Shown here one piece after another: positions 51,068 to 60,995 of a stretch of DNA of 64,000 nt. The DNA is taken from the NCBI GenBank assembly GCA_017999365.1, contig JAGNLW010000004.1, positions 1 to 64,000 of the forward strand, read 5' to 3'. The notes beneath the pieces are model-generated. The model was given only the letters and a program-made list of their open reading frames with translations, made no database searches and was not told where the DNA came from. The translations under genes were made by a program, and so were the position numbers. Every line of letters starts with the position of its first letter. Position 1 is the first letter of the stretch. This stretch comes from Candidatus Aminicenantota bacterium. Lineage in GTDB: Bacteria > Acidobacteriota > Aminicenantia > Aminicenantales > Saccharicenantaceae.

Positions 51068-52006
51068 GTGTTCGAGGACATCCTACCGCCAAAAGAGAAA
51101 GACGGCCGGCCCCGGCGAGACCGGGCCGCCGGCCTCCTGGTCACGGTCCTCGTCCATGCCCTGCTCGGCCTGCTCGTCTATCACGCCCGGTTCACGGTCA
51201 AGATCCTGCCTTTCGGCAGACAGGAGGTCCGCAGCGTCGTCATCGTGCCGCCCCTGACCGTGGCCCTGCCCAAGGTCGTCGGCGGGCGCGGCCTGGCCGA
51301 CGTCCCCGGCGCCGCGCCCGGCCTGTCCCGGACGGAAACGGCGGCCCCGACCGCCGCCGCGCTGGAGCCGGCCGCAGCAGGAACAGGCGGCGGCGAACCC
51401 GGACCCGGCCCCGAGGCCGGAGCGGCCGCGGGCATCCCCGGGGCGGGATCGGCCATTCCCTCCCTCTCCTCGCGGTTCCGGGAATCGCTGGCCATCCACG
51501 GCAAGTCCGACCTGACCATCCCGCTGGCCCCTCCTGGCACTCCGCCGGGACCGCCCGGATTCGCCGCCGGGGCCCCTCTGCCCGACTTCTCCCGGTACAA
51601 CCGGGGCGCCTACGGCGGCGGCGTCGGGGGCTACGGATCCGGTCGAGGCCGCGGCGGCGGCACGGGCCCCGGCGGGCCGGTCGGCGGACAGCGGGTCGGC
51701 ATCTCCATCCCTTACAAAGGCTACGATCTCCTGCCCTGGGCCACCGGCATCGTCGACCGGCTCCAGGCCAACTGGGTCCTGCCGTCGGTCGCCGAAGTGC
51801 CCGACCCGGCCCGCATCGCCATGATCGTCGTCATCAAGCGGACGGGCGAGCTCGACTCGATCGAGATCCTCGAAGGCACGGCGGTCGATGCTCTCGACCG
51901 GTCCGCCCTCGACGCCCTGAGGGCCGTCCTCCCCTTCCCCGCCCTGCCTGCGGATTTCCCGGGCGACCTCCTCGAGATCACGTTCGAGTTCGTCTATCAT
52001 GATTAA
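51068..52006 (+). CDS. TonB-like energy-transducing protein
   Basis: A 312-residue protein with one N-terminal membrane segment (about 22-40) after a basic stretch, a long Ala/Pro/Gly-rich periplasmic linker (about 70-210, with many GG repeats), and a C-terminal domain of about 90 residues with TonB-like strands (AMIVVIKRTGELDSIEILEGTAVDALDRSALDALRA). It is predicted to pass proton-motive energy to the outer membrane. No exbB or exbD is nearby. It overlaps the next gene by 8 nt. Confidence 0.82.
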   Translation: MFEDILPPKEKDGRPRRDRAAGLLVTVLVHALLGLLVYHARFTVKILPFGRQEVRSVVIVPPLTVALPKVVGGRGLADVPGAAPGLSRTETAAPTAAALEPAAAGTGGGEPGPGPEAGAAAGIPGAGSAIPSLSSRFRESLAIHGKSDLTIPLAPPGTPPGPPGFAAGAPLPDFSRYNRGAYGGGVGGYGSGRGRGGGTGPGGPVGGQRVGISIPYKGYDLLPWATGIVDRLQANWVLPSVAEVPDPARIAMIVVIKRTGELDSIEILEGTAVDALDRSALDALRAVLPFPALPADFPGDLLEITFEFVYHD

Positions 52007-53078
52007 GAAAGCGGCGGCGGTCCTGGCGGTCCTCTCGGCCCTGGCGCCCGTCCTGAGGGCCGACTGGAAGACGGAGCTGAACTCCCGCCTCGGCCGCGAC
52101 CCCGACCACCGCGCCGCCTACGAATACCTGGCCGAGGCGGCCAAGACCCTCGAGGGCGAGGACCGCCAGACGGCCCTCCTCATCCTGCCCTACCTGGCCG
52201 AGAGGCTGGGCGACAAAACGCTGGAGCGCGACCTCATAGCCGATTATTTCGAGACTTACCGGGACAACGATCCCGATTTCGGTTTCCTCGACGATTACAC
52301 CCTGCGGGCCTTCATCCCGTTCTGGGCCACCTGGAAGCGCCTCTATCCCCTCGTCTACGACGTCAACCTCCTGTCCTACCCGCGGTCGCCGGCCACGGGG
52401 CTGCCGGACTCGGTCGACATCGGCCTGGAACTCCTGAACGACGCCTTCTACCGCATCTCCCTCGGTCCCTACATCCTCGAGGGCGGCTTCTGGCCCAAGG
52501 GCTTCCACATCCTGACCGTGCCCCTGCGCGGCCTGTTTGACCGCTCCGACGTCTACGAATTCGTCCTCGACCTCAAGGCCGGCGACCTCGTCTGCCGCCG
52601 CTCCGTCCTGGTCCGCGTCGATATCGCCGACGTGGCCGCCGCCGCGCCCGACGCATCACGGCCGCGGCCGGACGACGCCCCCCGGCCGGGCCTGGCCCTC
52701 AAGCCCGTCCAGGAGGGCGAGATCTCCCTCTACATCGACAACAAGCTCGTCCTCAAGAGCCGCAAGATCGCCCCGCGGCCGACCGTCTTCACCTTCCCGC
52801 TGGGCGGCCCGTCCATGCCCGGGCAGAAGCCGTACATGCCGACGCCGAAGAACGATCCCATGGCCCACGGCGTCAACGTCCTCGACGCCCTGGCCCTGGC
52901 TTACAAGGCCATCAAGGAGCTGGTGGCCAAAAAGCCGCCGGCGCCCTCCGCGCCGTCCTACCAGAAGGTCAGCAGCCTGGCCTTCGCCTACTCCCGGACC
53001 GTCTCCGGCGGGACCTCGGTCTCGGCCCGGGCCTCCGTCTCCCTGCCTCCCGCGCGGGCCGTCGTCCTCAAGGAGTGA
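51999..53078 (+). CDS. Secreted protein of unknown function
   Basis: A 359-residue protein with a signal peptide (about 1-21). The first part is helical (EYLAEAAKTLEGED, then YFETYRDNDPDFGFL), followed by beta-rich stretches and a Pro-rich linker near 215-235. I do not recognise a family. It is coupled to the TonB-like gene by an 8-nt overlap, so an outer-membrane or envelope role is plausible. The last 60 residues are Ser/Ala-rich. Confidence 0.8.
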   Translation: MIKKAAAVLAVLSALAPVLRADWKTELNSRLGRDPDHRAAYEYLAEAAKTLEGEDRQTALLILPYLAERLGDKTLERDLIADYFETYRDNDPDFGFLDDYTLRAFIPFWATWKRLYPLVYDVNLLSYPRSPATGLPDSVDIGLELLNDAFYRISLGPYILEGGFWPKGFHILTVPLRGLFDRSDVYEFVLDLKAGDLVCRRSVLVRVDIADVAAAAPDASRPRPDDAPRPGLALKPVQEGEISLYIDNKLVLKSRKIAPRPTVFTFPLGGPSMPGQKPYMPTPKNDPMAHGVNVLDALALAYKAIKELVAKKPPAPSAPSYQKVSSLAFAYSRTVSGGTSVSARASVSLPPARAVVLKE

Positions 53079-53090
53079 GGCCGCGGCGAT

Positions 53091-53118
53091 TTGACTTCCG
53101 GCCCGGGTCTGATATATC
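53091..53118 (+). promoter_or_regulatory. Promoter for PilZ protein 4
   Basis: TTGACT (53091-53096) and TATATC (53113-53118) are separated by 16 bp, with a leader of about 30 nt ending in GGAGG before the ATG at 53156. Confidence 0.55.
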
Positions 53119-53155
53119 TTCGGACCAGACGACCGCCCGAGAAACGGAGGATCCC

Positions 53156-53593
53156 ATGTCCGAGAAGGGGATGGAAAGGCGACTCTGCCAGCGGTTCAAG
53201 ATCCCCGGAGCGACGGTCTCCTACCGCAAGAAACGGCTGTTCGGCCCCCAGGCGCGCGTCGACGAGGAGTTCTGCCCGGTGCTCGACCTCAGCCGCGGCG
53301 GCATCCGTTTCCTGACCCAGAAGCCCCTGAAGTTCAAGTCCCGCGTCATCCTCCACGTCTCCATCCCGGGCGAGCGGGCGCCCCTCGATCTCCACGGCCG
53401 GGTGCGCTGGTCGACCTTCAACGCCGGCAAGAGCTACAAATACCAGGCCGGCGTCCTGCTCTGCCCTTACGGATTGGAGAAAGGCCAGAACGCCCCGCAG
53501 GTCCTGACGCGGATCGTGGCCTTGGAGCAGAAATACGTCGAGACCGTGACGGACGCCGACGCGGACCGGGGCCCGGACGGCCCCGGCGCTTAA
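53156..53593 (+). CDS. PilZ domain protein 4
   Basis: A 145-residue protein with both c-di-GMP motifs: RRLCQR supplies RxxxR (residues 8-13 region) and DLSRGGIRF supplies DxSxxG. The start at 53156 follows GGAGG; longer starts lie inside the promoter. The C-terminal 40 residues are helical with an acidic tail. It probably acts as a single-domain c-di-GMP effector. Its stop TAA shares TTAA with the stop of the convergent glyS gene. Confidence 0.87.
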   Translation: MSEKGMERRLCQRFKIPGATVSYRKKRLFGPQARVDEEFCPVLDLSRGGIRFLTQKPLKFKSRVILHVSIPGERAPLDLHGRVRWSTFNAGKSYKYQAGVLLCPYGLEKGQNAPQVLTRIVALEQKYVETVTDADADRGPDGPGA

Positions 53594-55683
53594 CGCCCGG
53601 CCTTCGGTTTGGCGGAGCGCTCCCCCTCGACGACGACGAGGGAGTAGTCGGCGATCTCCAGCAGCAGCTTGTGGATGGACTGCAGCAGCCCGATCCGGTT
53701 CTGCCGGACCTTCTTGTCCTCGGCCATGACCATGACCTTCTCGAAGAAGGTGTTGAGGACCGGCTGGAGCTTGAAGACGATGCCCTGGGCCCGGGCGAAG
53801 TCGCCGCGGGCGATCATGGGCCCGGCGTTGTCGCGGACGATGGCCAGCGTGGCGTGGAGGTCGCGCTCCTCCTTCTCGGCCAGGAGGTCGGGGTTGACCT
53901 TGGCCGCGGGCAGCCCCTTGATGATGTTGGCGATGCGCTTGGCCATCAGGATGAAGGGCTCGAACTGGGGGCTCGAGCCCAGGGCGGCCAGGGCCTCGAC
54001 CCGGCCCTGGACGTCGGTGAGGCGGTCGAGGCCGGGGGCCAGGGCGGCCGCGACGAGGTCGTAGCGGAAGCCCTTCTTCTCCAGGATGTATCGCAGCCGG
54101 CCGGCGAAGAAGTCGAGGCAGGCGGCCTTGACGGCCGGCCGCTCGACGGTCAGGCGGTCGCCGTAGACGGCCAGGACGCGGTCGACGAGGAGCGGGAACG
54201 GGAAGCGCAGCCGGCGGTCGAGGACGACCTTGCAGACGCCCTGGGCGTTGCGCCGCAGGCCGAAGGGATCGCTCGAGCCGCTGACGGCCAGGCCAACCCC
54301 GATGCCGCCGACGATGGAATCCATCTTGTCGGCGACCGACAGCAGGGCCCCCGTGAGGGAGGCCGGCGAGGCGTCGTCGAGGCCGACGGGCTGATAGTGC
54401 TCGTAGATGGCCTGGTGGACGGCGGCCGGGGCCCCTTCCTCGCGGGCGTACAGGCCGCCCATGCGGCCCTGGAGGCCGGAGAACTCCTTGACCATCTCGG
54501 TCAGGAGGTCGGCCTTGCACAGGCCGGCGGCCTCGACGGCCGCGGCCTTGACCTCGGCCGCCTCCGTGCGGTCGCAGAGGTAGGCCACGATCTTCTTCAG
54601 GCGCTGGGCCTTGTCCTCGTAACTGCCGAGCTTCTCCTGGAACAGGACGTTCCCGAGACCGGCGGCCCGCTCGGCGAGCGGGACCTTGCGGTCCTGGTCC
54701 CAGAAGAAGCGGGCGTCCTCGAGCCGGGCCCGCAGGACCCGCTCGTTGCCCCGGCGGATGAGCCCCTTGGCGTCCGCGGCGGCGTCGGCCACGCCCAGGA
54801 AGTAAGGCAGCTGTTTTTTGCCCTTGACGACCGAGAAGAGCTTCTGGCCCTCGCGCATGGCCGTCGACAGGACCTCGATCGGCAGGCTCAGGAAGCCCTC
54901 CGGGAAGGCGCCGAAGACGACGAGCGGGTGCTCGACGTTGAGGGTCAGGTCGTCGAGGAGGCCGGGATCGGGGTGGACCTTGGCCTCGAGCGGAGCCAAC
55001 GCAGCCTCGATCTGGTCCGTGATCATCTTGCGGCGGTCGGCGGGATCGACGACCACGGAGGCGGCGGCCAGGGCGGCTTGGTACGAAGCCAGGTCGGTCG
55101 CCCGGACCGGGCCGGGCGCGGCGATGCGGTGGCCGACGGTCGTGTCCGTGGCCTTGAGGCCCTCGAAAGCGGTCTCGACGGGGCGGCCGTCGAAGACGCA
55201 GAGCAGGCCGTGGATGGGCCGGGAGAAGCGGAAGGGTCCGTCGGCCCAACGCATCATCTTGGGGAAGGCCAGCGAGCCCAGGACGCGCGGCACGGCCGCG
55301 GCCAGGACCTCGGCCGTCGGCGTGCCCTTGGCCAGGCGCTTGAAGCCGAGATATTCCCCCTTGGGCGTGCGGACGGCCTCGAGCAGGCCCTCGTCGACGC
55401 CCTGGGAGCGGGCGAAGCCCTTGCCGGCCGGGCTCAGGCTCCCGTCCGCCGTCCTGGCGATGGCCAGGGGCGGCCCGGTAACGACCTCCTCGCGGTCCGG
55501 CTGGCCGGCGGCCAGGCCGGCCGCGACGACGAGCCGGCGCGGGGTGGCCAGGACCTTCAGGGACGCGACGTCGATGCGGGCCTCGGCGAACTCCCTGCGG
55601 AAACCGGCCTCGAGCTGGTCCAGCGCGGCCCGGATGTGGGAGGCCGGCAGCTCCTCGGTCAGCAGCTCCAGGAGGAATTCCAT
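53590..55683 (-). CDS. glyS: Glycyl-tRNA synthetase beta subunit
   Basis: A 697-residue subunit of the alpha2-beta2 enzyme. The start pattern EFLLELLTEELPASHIR, the middle RFSRPIHGLLCVFDGRPV and the later LFSVVKGKKQLPYFLGVADA and SDPFGLRRNAQG are family signatures. The C-terminal third is the tRNA-binding part with HD-like and anticodon-binding domains. It forms TGATG with the glyQ stop. It is the last gene of the glycine operon. Confidence 0.96.
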   Translation of the reverse strand: MEFLLELLTEELPASHIRAALDQLEAGFRREFAEARIDVASLKVLATPRRLVVAAGLAAGQPDREEVVTGPPLAIARTADGSLSPAGKGFARSQGVDEGLLEAVRTPKGEYLGFKRLAKGTPTAEVLAAAVPRVLGSLAFPKMMRWADGPFRFSRPIHGLLCVFDGRPVETAFEGLKATDTTVGHRIAAPGPVRATDLASYQAALAAASVVVDPADRRKMITDQIEAALAPLEAKVHPDPGLLDDLTLNVEHPLVVFGAFPEGFLSLPIEVLSTAMREGQKLFSVVKGKKQLPYFLGVADAAADAKGLIRRGNERVLRARLEDARFFWDQDRKVPLAERAAGLGNVLFQEKLGSYEDKAQRLKKIVAYLCDRTEAAEVKAAAVEAAGLCKADLLTEMVKEFSGLQGRMGGLYAREEGAPAAVHQAIYEHYQPVGLDDASPASLTGALLSVADKMDSIVGGIGVGLAVSGSSDPFGLRRNAQGVCKVVLDRRLRFPFPLLVDRVLAVYGDRLTVERPAVKAACLDFFAGRLRYILEKKGFRYDLVAAALAPGLDRLTDVQGRVEALAALGSSPQFEPFILMAKRIANIIKGLPAAKVNPDLLAEKEERDLHATLAIVRDNAGPMIARGDFARAQGIVFKLQPVLNTFFEKVMVMAEDKKVRQNRIGLLQSIHKLLLEIADYSLVVVEGERSAKPKAGR

Positions 55684-56534
55684 CAGGCGCCTTCCTTCCC
55701 GCCGGTCGTGTAGCGCCGGGCGACGTCGTTGACCAGGGCCCGGATCTGGGAGATCATCTTGACCCGCTCGGTGACGCTGATGGCGCCCCGGGAGTCGAGC
55801 AGGTTGAAGTTGTGGGAGCACTTGAGGCACATGTCGTAGGCCGGCAGGAGGAGGTCCTTGGCGATGAGGCGGCCGGCCTCCTTGTGGGCGGCCGCGAAGG
55901 CCTGCCGCAGCATGGTCACGGAGGCGGCGTTGAAGTTGTACTCGGAGAACTCCTTCTCCTCGCGCAGGCGCAGGTCGCGGTAGGTGACGTCGGCCGACCA
56001 GTCGAGGTCGTAGATGTCGTCCTTCTGCTCGAGGAACATCTCCAGCCTCTCCAGGCCGTAGGTGATCTCGACGGCGACCGGAGAGAGGTCGATGCCGCCG
56101 CACTGCTGGAAGTAGGTGAACTGGCTGATCTCGAGCCCGTCGAGCAGGACCTGCCAGCCGACGCCCCAGGCGCCGATCGTCGGCGATTCCCAGTTGTCCT
56201 CGTCGAAGCGCAGGTCGTGGTCCTCGAGGGCGATGCCGAGCGACCGCAGGCTCCGGACGTAGACGTCCTGGATGTCGGCCGGCGACGGCTTCATGATGAC
56301 CTGATACTGGTGGTGCTTCTGGACCCGGTTGGGGTTCTCGCCGAAGCGGCCGTCGTCGGGACGGCGCGACGGCTGGACATAGCCGACCCGCCAGGGCCGC
56401 GGCCCCAAGACGCGGAAGAAGGTGTCGGGCGTCATGGTGCCGGCGCCGACCTCGACGTCGTAGGTCGGGGCCAGGTAGCAGCCCTGGCCGGCCCAGAACT
56501 GGTGAAGGCCGAGGATCAGGCCCTGGAGGGACAT
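55683..56534 (-). CDS. glyQ: Glycyl-tRNA synthetase alpha subunit
   Basis: A 283-residue class II catalytic subunit with the clear family start [28 protein letters not shown] (seen as [10 protein letters not shown] and [14 protein letters not shown]), the [18 protein letters not shown] stretch, and [20 protein letters not shown] near 120. It lies 1 bp after gcvPB and is coupled to glyS. Confidence 0.97.
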   Translation of the reverse strand: MSLQGLILGLHQFWAGQGCYLAPTYDVEVGAGTMTPDTFFRVLGPRPWRVGYVQPSRRPDDGRFGENPNRVQKHHQYQVIMKPSPADIQDVYVRSLRSLGIALEDHDLRFDEDNWESPTIGAWGVGWQVLLDGLEISQFTYFQQCGGIDLSPVAVEITYGLERLEMFLEQKDDIYDLDWSADVTYRDLRLREEKEFSEYNFNAASVTMLRQAFAAAHKEAGRLIAKDLLLPAYDMCLKCSHNFNLLDSRGAISVTERVKMISQIRALVNDVARRYTTGGKEGA

Positions 56535-56535
56535 G

Positions 56536-57993
56536 TCAGGACTTCTTTTCCCAGCGCAGGACGGGCGTCTTGGCCGCGGCCACCTCGTCGAGGCGGCGGA
56601 CGTAGGTCACGTGCGGCGCGTCGTGGAGCGTCTGGGGCTCCTCCTTGGCCTCCCGGGCGATGGCCTTCATGGCCCCGATGAACAGGTCGAGGTCGCGGCG
56701 GCTCTCGGTCTCGGTCGGCTCGATCATCAGGGCGCCGTGGACGATGAGCGGGAAGGACATCGTCGGCGGGTGGACGCCGTAGTCGATGAGCCGCTTGGCG
56801 ATGTCGAGGTTGGTCACGCCGTGTTCCTTCTGGAGCTTGTCGGAGAAGACGCACTCGTGCATCGAGGGGGTCGCGTACTTGAGGTGGTACTCCCCTTCCA
56901 GGCTCTTGCGGATGTAGTTGGCGTTGAGCACGGCGTACTCGGCGATCTCGCGGACGCCCTTGGGGCCGAGGGACAGGATGTAGCAGAGGGCCCGGACCAG
57001 GACGGAGTAATTGCCGAAGTGGCTGCGGATACGGCCGACGGTCGCGGGCCGGTCGAAGTCGAGGGCGTATCGCCCGCCCTTCTCGACGATGACGGGGACG
57101 GGCAGGAACGGGATGAGCTCCTTCTTGATGCCGACCGGTCCGGCCCCGGGGCCGCCGCCGCCGTGCGGGGTGGAGAAGGTCTTGTGGACGTTGATGTGGA
57201 GGACGTCGACGCCCATGTCGCCCGGCCGGACGATCCCGGTCAGGGCGTTCATGTTGGCCCCGTCCATGTAGACGAAGCCGCCCTTGGCGTGGACGATGGC
57301 GGCGATCTTCTGGATGTCGGGCTCGAAGACGCCGAGCGTGTTCGGGTTGGTGACCATGAGGGCGGCCACGTCCTCGGTCATCTCGGCCTCGAGCCCGGCC
57401 AGGTCGATGGTGCCGTTCTCGTTGGACTTGATCTCCTTGACCGTGTAGCCGCAGATGTGGGCCGAGGACGGGTTCGTGCCGTGGGCCGAGTCCGGGATGA
57501 GGACGTGCTTGCGGGCGTTGCCGCGGGCCTCGAGGGCGGCCCGGACGAGCATCATGCCGGTGAGCTCGCCGTGGGCGCCGGCCGCCGGGTGGAGGGTGAA
57601 GGCGTCCATGCCGGCGATCTCGCCGAGCAGCCGCTCGAGGGTCTTGAGGGCCTCGAGGTTGCCCTGGACGAGGTCCTCGGACAGGAGCGGGTGCGAGCCG
57701 GCGAAGGCCGGGTGGGCCGAGAGGCGCTCGTTGACCTTGGGGTTGTACTTCATCGTGCAGGAGCCGAGGGGGTAGATGCCCAGGTCGACGCAGTAGTTCT
57801 TCTGGGACAGCCGCGTGAAGTGCCGGGTGACCTCGGTCTCCGAGATCTCGGGGAAGTCCTCGATCTCGCGCCGCAGGGCGGCCCCGGCCAGGACGTCCTT
57901 GGCCTCGGGCACGTCGAGCGGGGGCAGCTCGGCCGCCCGCTTGCCCGGCGCGCTGAGCTCGAACACCAGGGGTTCGCGGATCTCTTTGATCAT
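56536..57993 (-). CDS. gcvPB: Glycine dehydrogenase (decarboxylating) subunit 2
   Basis: A 485-residue PLP-dependent half of the glycine cleavage P-protein. The PLP Lys is in [16 protein letters not shown]. Other marks are [19 protein letters not shown] and [18 protein letters not shown]. With subunit 1 it decarboxylates glycine and passes the aminomethyl group to lipoyl-GcvH. It overlaps gcvPA by 4 bp, so the two subunits are made together. Confidence 0.97.
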   Translation of the reverse strand: MIKEIREPLVFELSAPGKRAAELPPLDVPEAKDVLAGAALRREIEDFPEISETEVTRHFTRLSQKNYCVDLGIYPLGSCTMKYNPKVNERLSAHPAFAGSHPLLSEDLVQGNLEALKTLERLLGEIAGMDAFTLHPAAGAHGELTGMMLVRAALEARGNARKHVLIPDSAHGTNPSSAHICGYTVKEIKSNENGTIDLAGLEAEMTEDVAALMVTNPNTLGVFEPDIQKIAAIVHAKGGFVYMDGANMNALTGIVRPGDMGVDVLHINVHKTFSTPHGGGGPGAGPVGIKKELIPFLPVPVIVEKGGRYALDFDRPATVGRIRSHFGNYSVLVRALCYILSLGPKGVREIAEYAVLNANYIRKSLEGEYHLKYATPSMHECVFSDKLQKEHGVTNLDIAKRLIDYGVHPPTMSFPLIVHGALMIEPTETESRRDLDLFIGAMKAIAREAKEEPQTLHDAPHVTYVRRLDEVAAAKTPVLRWEKKS

Positions 57994-59336
57994 GACAGGA
58001 CCTCCTCCAGGGCCTGGGCCAGCCTGTCGATCTGGTCCTTGGTCCTCATTTCGGTGACGCAGACGAGGGCCGCGTTGGCGAGCTCGGGGTAGGCCCCTTC
58101 GAGGCCGTACCCGCCGACGAAGCCCTTGGCCTTGAGGGCGGCGTCGACGGCCGGCCAGGGCTTGGGCAGGGTGACGACGAACTCGTTGAAGGACGGCCCG
58201 GCGAAGGCCTTCTTGACGCCCTTGACGGCGGCCAGCCGGCCGGCGGCGTAGGCCGCTTTCTGGGCGTTCTGCCAGGCCAGCTCGCGCAGGCCCTGCTTGC
58301 CCAGGGTCTCCATCCAGATGGTCGCGCGGAGGGCGCAGAGGGCCTGGTTGGTGCAGATGTTCGAGGTGGCCCGCTCGCGGCGGATGTGCTGCTCGCGGGT
58401 GGAGAGCGTCAGGACGAAGCCCCGCTGGCCGTCCCGGTCGAGGGTCTGGCCGGTGACCCGGCCGGGCATCTGGCGCAGGAACTCCTTCCTGCAGGCCATG
58501 AAGCCGAGATAGGGCCCGCCGAAGCTCAGGGGGACACCCAGGGACTGGGCCTCGCCGGCGGCGATGTCGGCGCCGAGCTTGCCCGGGGCCTCGAGCAGGC
58601 CGAGCGAGACGGCCTCGGCGACGATGGCCACGGACAGGGCCTTGACGCCGTGGGCGGCGGCCGAGAGGGCGGCGACGTCCTCGACGACGCCGAAGAAGTT
58701 CGGCGACTGGCAGACGACCGCGGCCGTCTTGTCGTCGAGGGCCTTGGCCAGGGCCGCGGCGTCCATCCGGCCGTCGGGGCCGAACGGGACCTCGACGGCC
58801 TCGACCCCGAGGTTCTTGATGTAGGTCCGGACGACCTCGCGGAACTGCGGGTGGAGGCTGCGGGCCAGCAGGACCTTGTTCCGGTTCGTGACCCGCTGGG
58901 CCATCAGGACGGCCTCGGCCACGGCCGTGCCGCCCTCGTAGAGGGAGGCGTTGGCGATGTCCAGGCCGGTGAGCTGGCAGACGAGGGTCTGGAACTCGAA
59001 GACCGCCTGGAGCGTGCCCTGGCTGACCTCGGGCTGGTAGGGCGTGTACGGGCTGACGAACTCGCCCCGCGAGCTGAGGGAATCGACGACGGTCGGGATG
59101 AAGTGCTCGTAGGCCCCGCCGCCGAGGAAGGCGACGAGCCCCGTCCCGGCGTTCTTGCGGCCCAGGGCCTCGATCGTCCGGACGAGCTCGAGCTCGGATT
59201 GGGCCGGCGGCAGGTCGAGGGGCCGCTTGAGGCGGACCGCCTCGGGGATGCAGCAGAACAGGTCGTCGACGGAGGCGACGCCCGTCCGGGCCAGCATCTC
59301 CTTCTTGTCTTGATCGCTCAGAGAGAGATAGCTCAT
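57990..59336 (-). CDS. gcvPA: Glycine dehydrogenase (decarboxylating) subunit 1
   Basis: A 448-residue subunit. Family marks are FLGGGAYEHFIPTVVDSL, the PYTPYQPEVSQGTLQ stretch, and TSNICTNQALCALRATIW near residue 340. It has the fold of the P-protein N-terminal half without the PLP Lys. The start is the ATG at 59336, 31 bp after gcvH. It is a normal length. Confidence 0.97.
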   Translation of the reverse strand: MSYLSLSDQDKKEMLARTGVASVDDLFCCIPEAVRLKRPLDLPPAQSELELVRTIEALGRKNAGTGLVAFLGGGAYEHFIPTVVDSLSSRGEFVSPYTPYQPEVSQGTLQAVFEFQTLVCQLTGLDIANASLYEGGTAVAEAVLMAQRVTNRNKVLLARSLHPQFREVVRTYIKNLGVEAVEVPFGPDGRMDAAALAKALDDKTAAVVCQSPNFFGVVEDVAALSAAAHGVKALSVAIVAEAVSLGLLEAPGKLGADIAAGEAQSLGVPLSFGGPYLGFMACRKEFLRQMPGRVTGQTLDRDGQRGFVLTLSTREQHIRRERATSNICTNQALCALRATIWMETLGKQGLRELAWQNAQKAAYAAGRLAAVKGVKKAFAGPSFNEFVVTLPKPWPAVDAALKAKGFVGGYGLEGAYPELANAALVCVTEMRTKDQIDRLAQALEEVLS

Positions 59337-59366
59337 GGCAAACCCCTTGTCAGGACGGACGCGGCC

Positions 59367-59753
59367 TCAGTGCTCGAGCCCCTCCAGGAACTTCTCGTAG
59401 TCGCCGACGGGGAGCAGGGCCTCGACGTCCTTCTTGTCCTTGATCTTGATGCGGACGATCCAGCCCTGGCCGTGGGGGTCTTTGTTGAGGAGGTCGGCCG
59501 TCTGGGCCAGGGCGTCGTTCACGGCGACGACCGTGCCGGCGACGGGGGCGTAGACGTCGGAGACGGACTTGACCGACTCGACGACGCCGATGGACTGGCG
59601 GGCGGCCAGCTCCTTGCCGACGGCGGGCAGCTCGACGAAGATGATGTCGCCGAGCTGGTGCTGGGCGAAGTCGGTGATGCCGACGAGGGCTTCGTCGCCC
59701 TCGACCTTGATCCACTCGTGTTCCTTGGTGTAGCGGAAGTCGTTCGGATACAT
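59367..59753 (-). CDS. gcvH: Glycine cleavage system H protein
   Basis: A 128-residue lipoyl carrier. The lipoylated Lys is Lys62 in VESVKSVSDVYAPVAG. The start YPNDFRYTKEHEW and the end GDYEKFLEGLEH are usual. It shuttles the aminomethyl group between P and T proteins and the electrons to the L protein. The L protein (lpd) is not in this window. The start follows AAGGAGG. Confidence 0.97.
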   Translation of the reverse strand: MYPNDFRYTKEHEWIKVEGDEALVGITDFAQHQLGDIIFVELPAVGKELAARQSIGVVESVKSVSDVYAPVAGTVVAVNDALAQTADLLNKDPHGQGWIVRIKIKDKKDVEALLPVGDYEKFLEGLEH

Positions 59754-59778
59754 GGGTCCTCCTTGTTGACCGGACGGG

Positions 59779-60870
59779 TTATTTCTTGGCCCTTTTGTAG
59801 AAGGGCGTGGGGATGACGCGGGCCTTGGTCCGCTTGCCGCGGATCTCGATCTCGAACTCCGTGCCGGCGGCGGTGCCGTCGATGGGCAGGTAGACGAGGC
59901 CGATGGCCTTCTTGAGCAGGGGCGAGAAGGTGCCCGAGGCGACGTCGCCGACCCGCTCCCCCTTGTAGAAAACCGGGTAGTGGGGCCGGGCGATGCCGGG
60001 CTCGGCCATCTCGAAGCCGACGAGCTTGCGGGTCAGGCCCTCGAGAAGCTGCTTCTCGATGACCGGCTTGCCCAGGAAGTCGCCCTTGGCGAGCTTGACG
60101 ATCCACTTGAGGTCGGCCTCGAGGACGGTCGTCTTGTCCGAGATGTCGTTGCCGTAGAGCATGAGCTTGGACTCGAGGCGCAGGGTGTCCCGGGCGCCCA
60201 GGCCGATGGGCTGGAGGCCCTGGGGCTTGCCGGTCTCGATGAGGGTCGACCAGATCACGGCGGGGTCGGGCTCCATGGTGTAGATCTCGAAGCCGTCCTC
60301 CCCCGTGTAGCCCGTGCGGGAGACCAGGCAGGCCTTGCCGCAGACCCGGCCCTTGGCCCAGTGGAAGGACTTCATGGCCGCCAGGTCGATGTCCGTGAGC
60401 GGCTGCAGGAGGACCTCGGCCAGGGGGCCCTGGAGGGCGACCTGGGAATAGACGTCGCTCTGGTGCTCGACCTTGACGTCGAAGCCCTGGGTGTGCCCGG
60501 CGATCCAGGCGAAGTCCTTGTCGTCGTTGGCCGCGTTGACGACCAGGAAGTACTCCGCGGGGCCGATGCAGTAGACGAGCATATCGTCGACGAAGGTCGA
60601 CTCCGGGGTCATCAGGGCCGTGTACTGGACCTGCCCGGGGGCGAGCTTGCCGGCGTCGTTCGGGGTCAGCCACTGGACGAAGGCCAGGGCGTCCTTGCCC
60701 GTGACCAGGACCTCGCCCATGTGGCTGACGTCGAACAGGCCGGCCTTGGTCCGGACGGCCATGTGCTCGGGGATGATGCCGGCGTACTCGACGGGCATCT
60801 CCCAGCCGCAGAACTCGATCATCTTGCCGCCGAGCTGTTTGTGCAGCTCGTTGAATCGCGTCTTCTTCAT
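59779..60870 (-). CDS. gcvT: Glycine cleavage system T protein (aminomethyltransferase)
   Basis: A 363-residue protein that transfers the methylene group to tetrahydrofolate. Family marks are GKMIEFCGWEMPVEYAG, FDVSHMGEVLVTGKDAL, SRTGYTGEDGFEIY and, near the end, VGDVASGTFSPLLKKAIG. The ATG at 60870 follows GGAAGG and gives the normal length; an ATG at 60909 would add an unneeded 13 residues. It is the first gene of the six-gene glycine operon. Confidence 0.97.
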   Translation of the reverse strand: MKKTRFNELHKQLGGKMIEFCGWEMPVEYAGIIPEHMAVRTKAGLFDVSHMGEVLVTGKDALAFVQWLTPNDAGKLAPGQVQYTALMTPESTFVDDMLVYCIGPAEYFLVVNAANDDKDFAWIAGHTQGFDVKVEHQSDVYSQVALQGPLAEVLLQPLTDIDLAAMKSFHWAKGRVCGKACLVSRTGYTGEDGFEIYTMEPDPAVIWSTLIETGKPQGLQPIGLGARDTLRLESKLMLYGNDISDKTTVLEADLKWIVKLAKGDFLGKPVIEKQLLEGLTRKLVGFEMAEPGIARPHYPVFYKGERVGDVASGTFSPLLKKAIGLVYLPIDGTAAGTEFEIEIRGKRTKARVIPTPFYKRAKK

Positions 60871-60901
60871 GGGACCTTCCTTTCTCGGAAAGAAGCCCAA
60901 A

Positions 60902-60928
60902 ATTATCACAACTGCGGCCCCGGTTCAA
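60902..60928 (-). promoter_or_regulatory. Possible promoter for the glycine operon
   Basis: On the minus strand, an extended -10 TGTGATAAT (complement of about 60902-60910) lies 15 bp after TTGAAC (complement of 60923-60928). The spacer is short. No glycine riboswitch is visible in the short leader of about 20 nt, and the whole gap to argS is only 165 bp, too small for a tandem glycine aptamer. Confidence 0.4.
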
Positions 60929-60995
60929 GCCGCCCCGAGCCCGTGAACGGGAACGTTTCCATATTTGTTGTTCATGACGAACGCAACTCCCCGGC

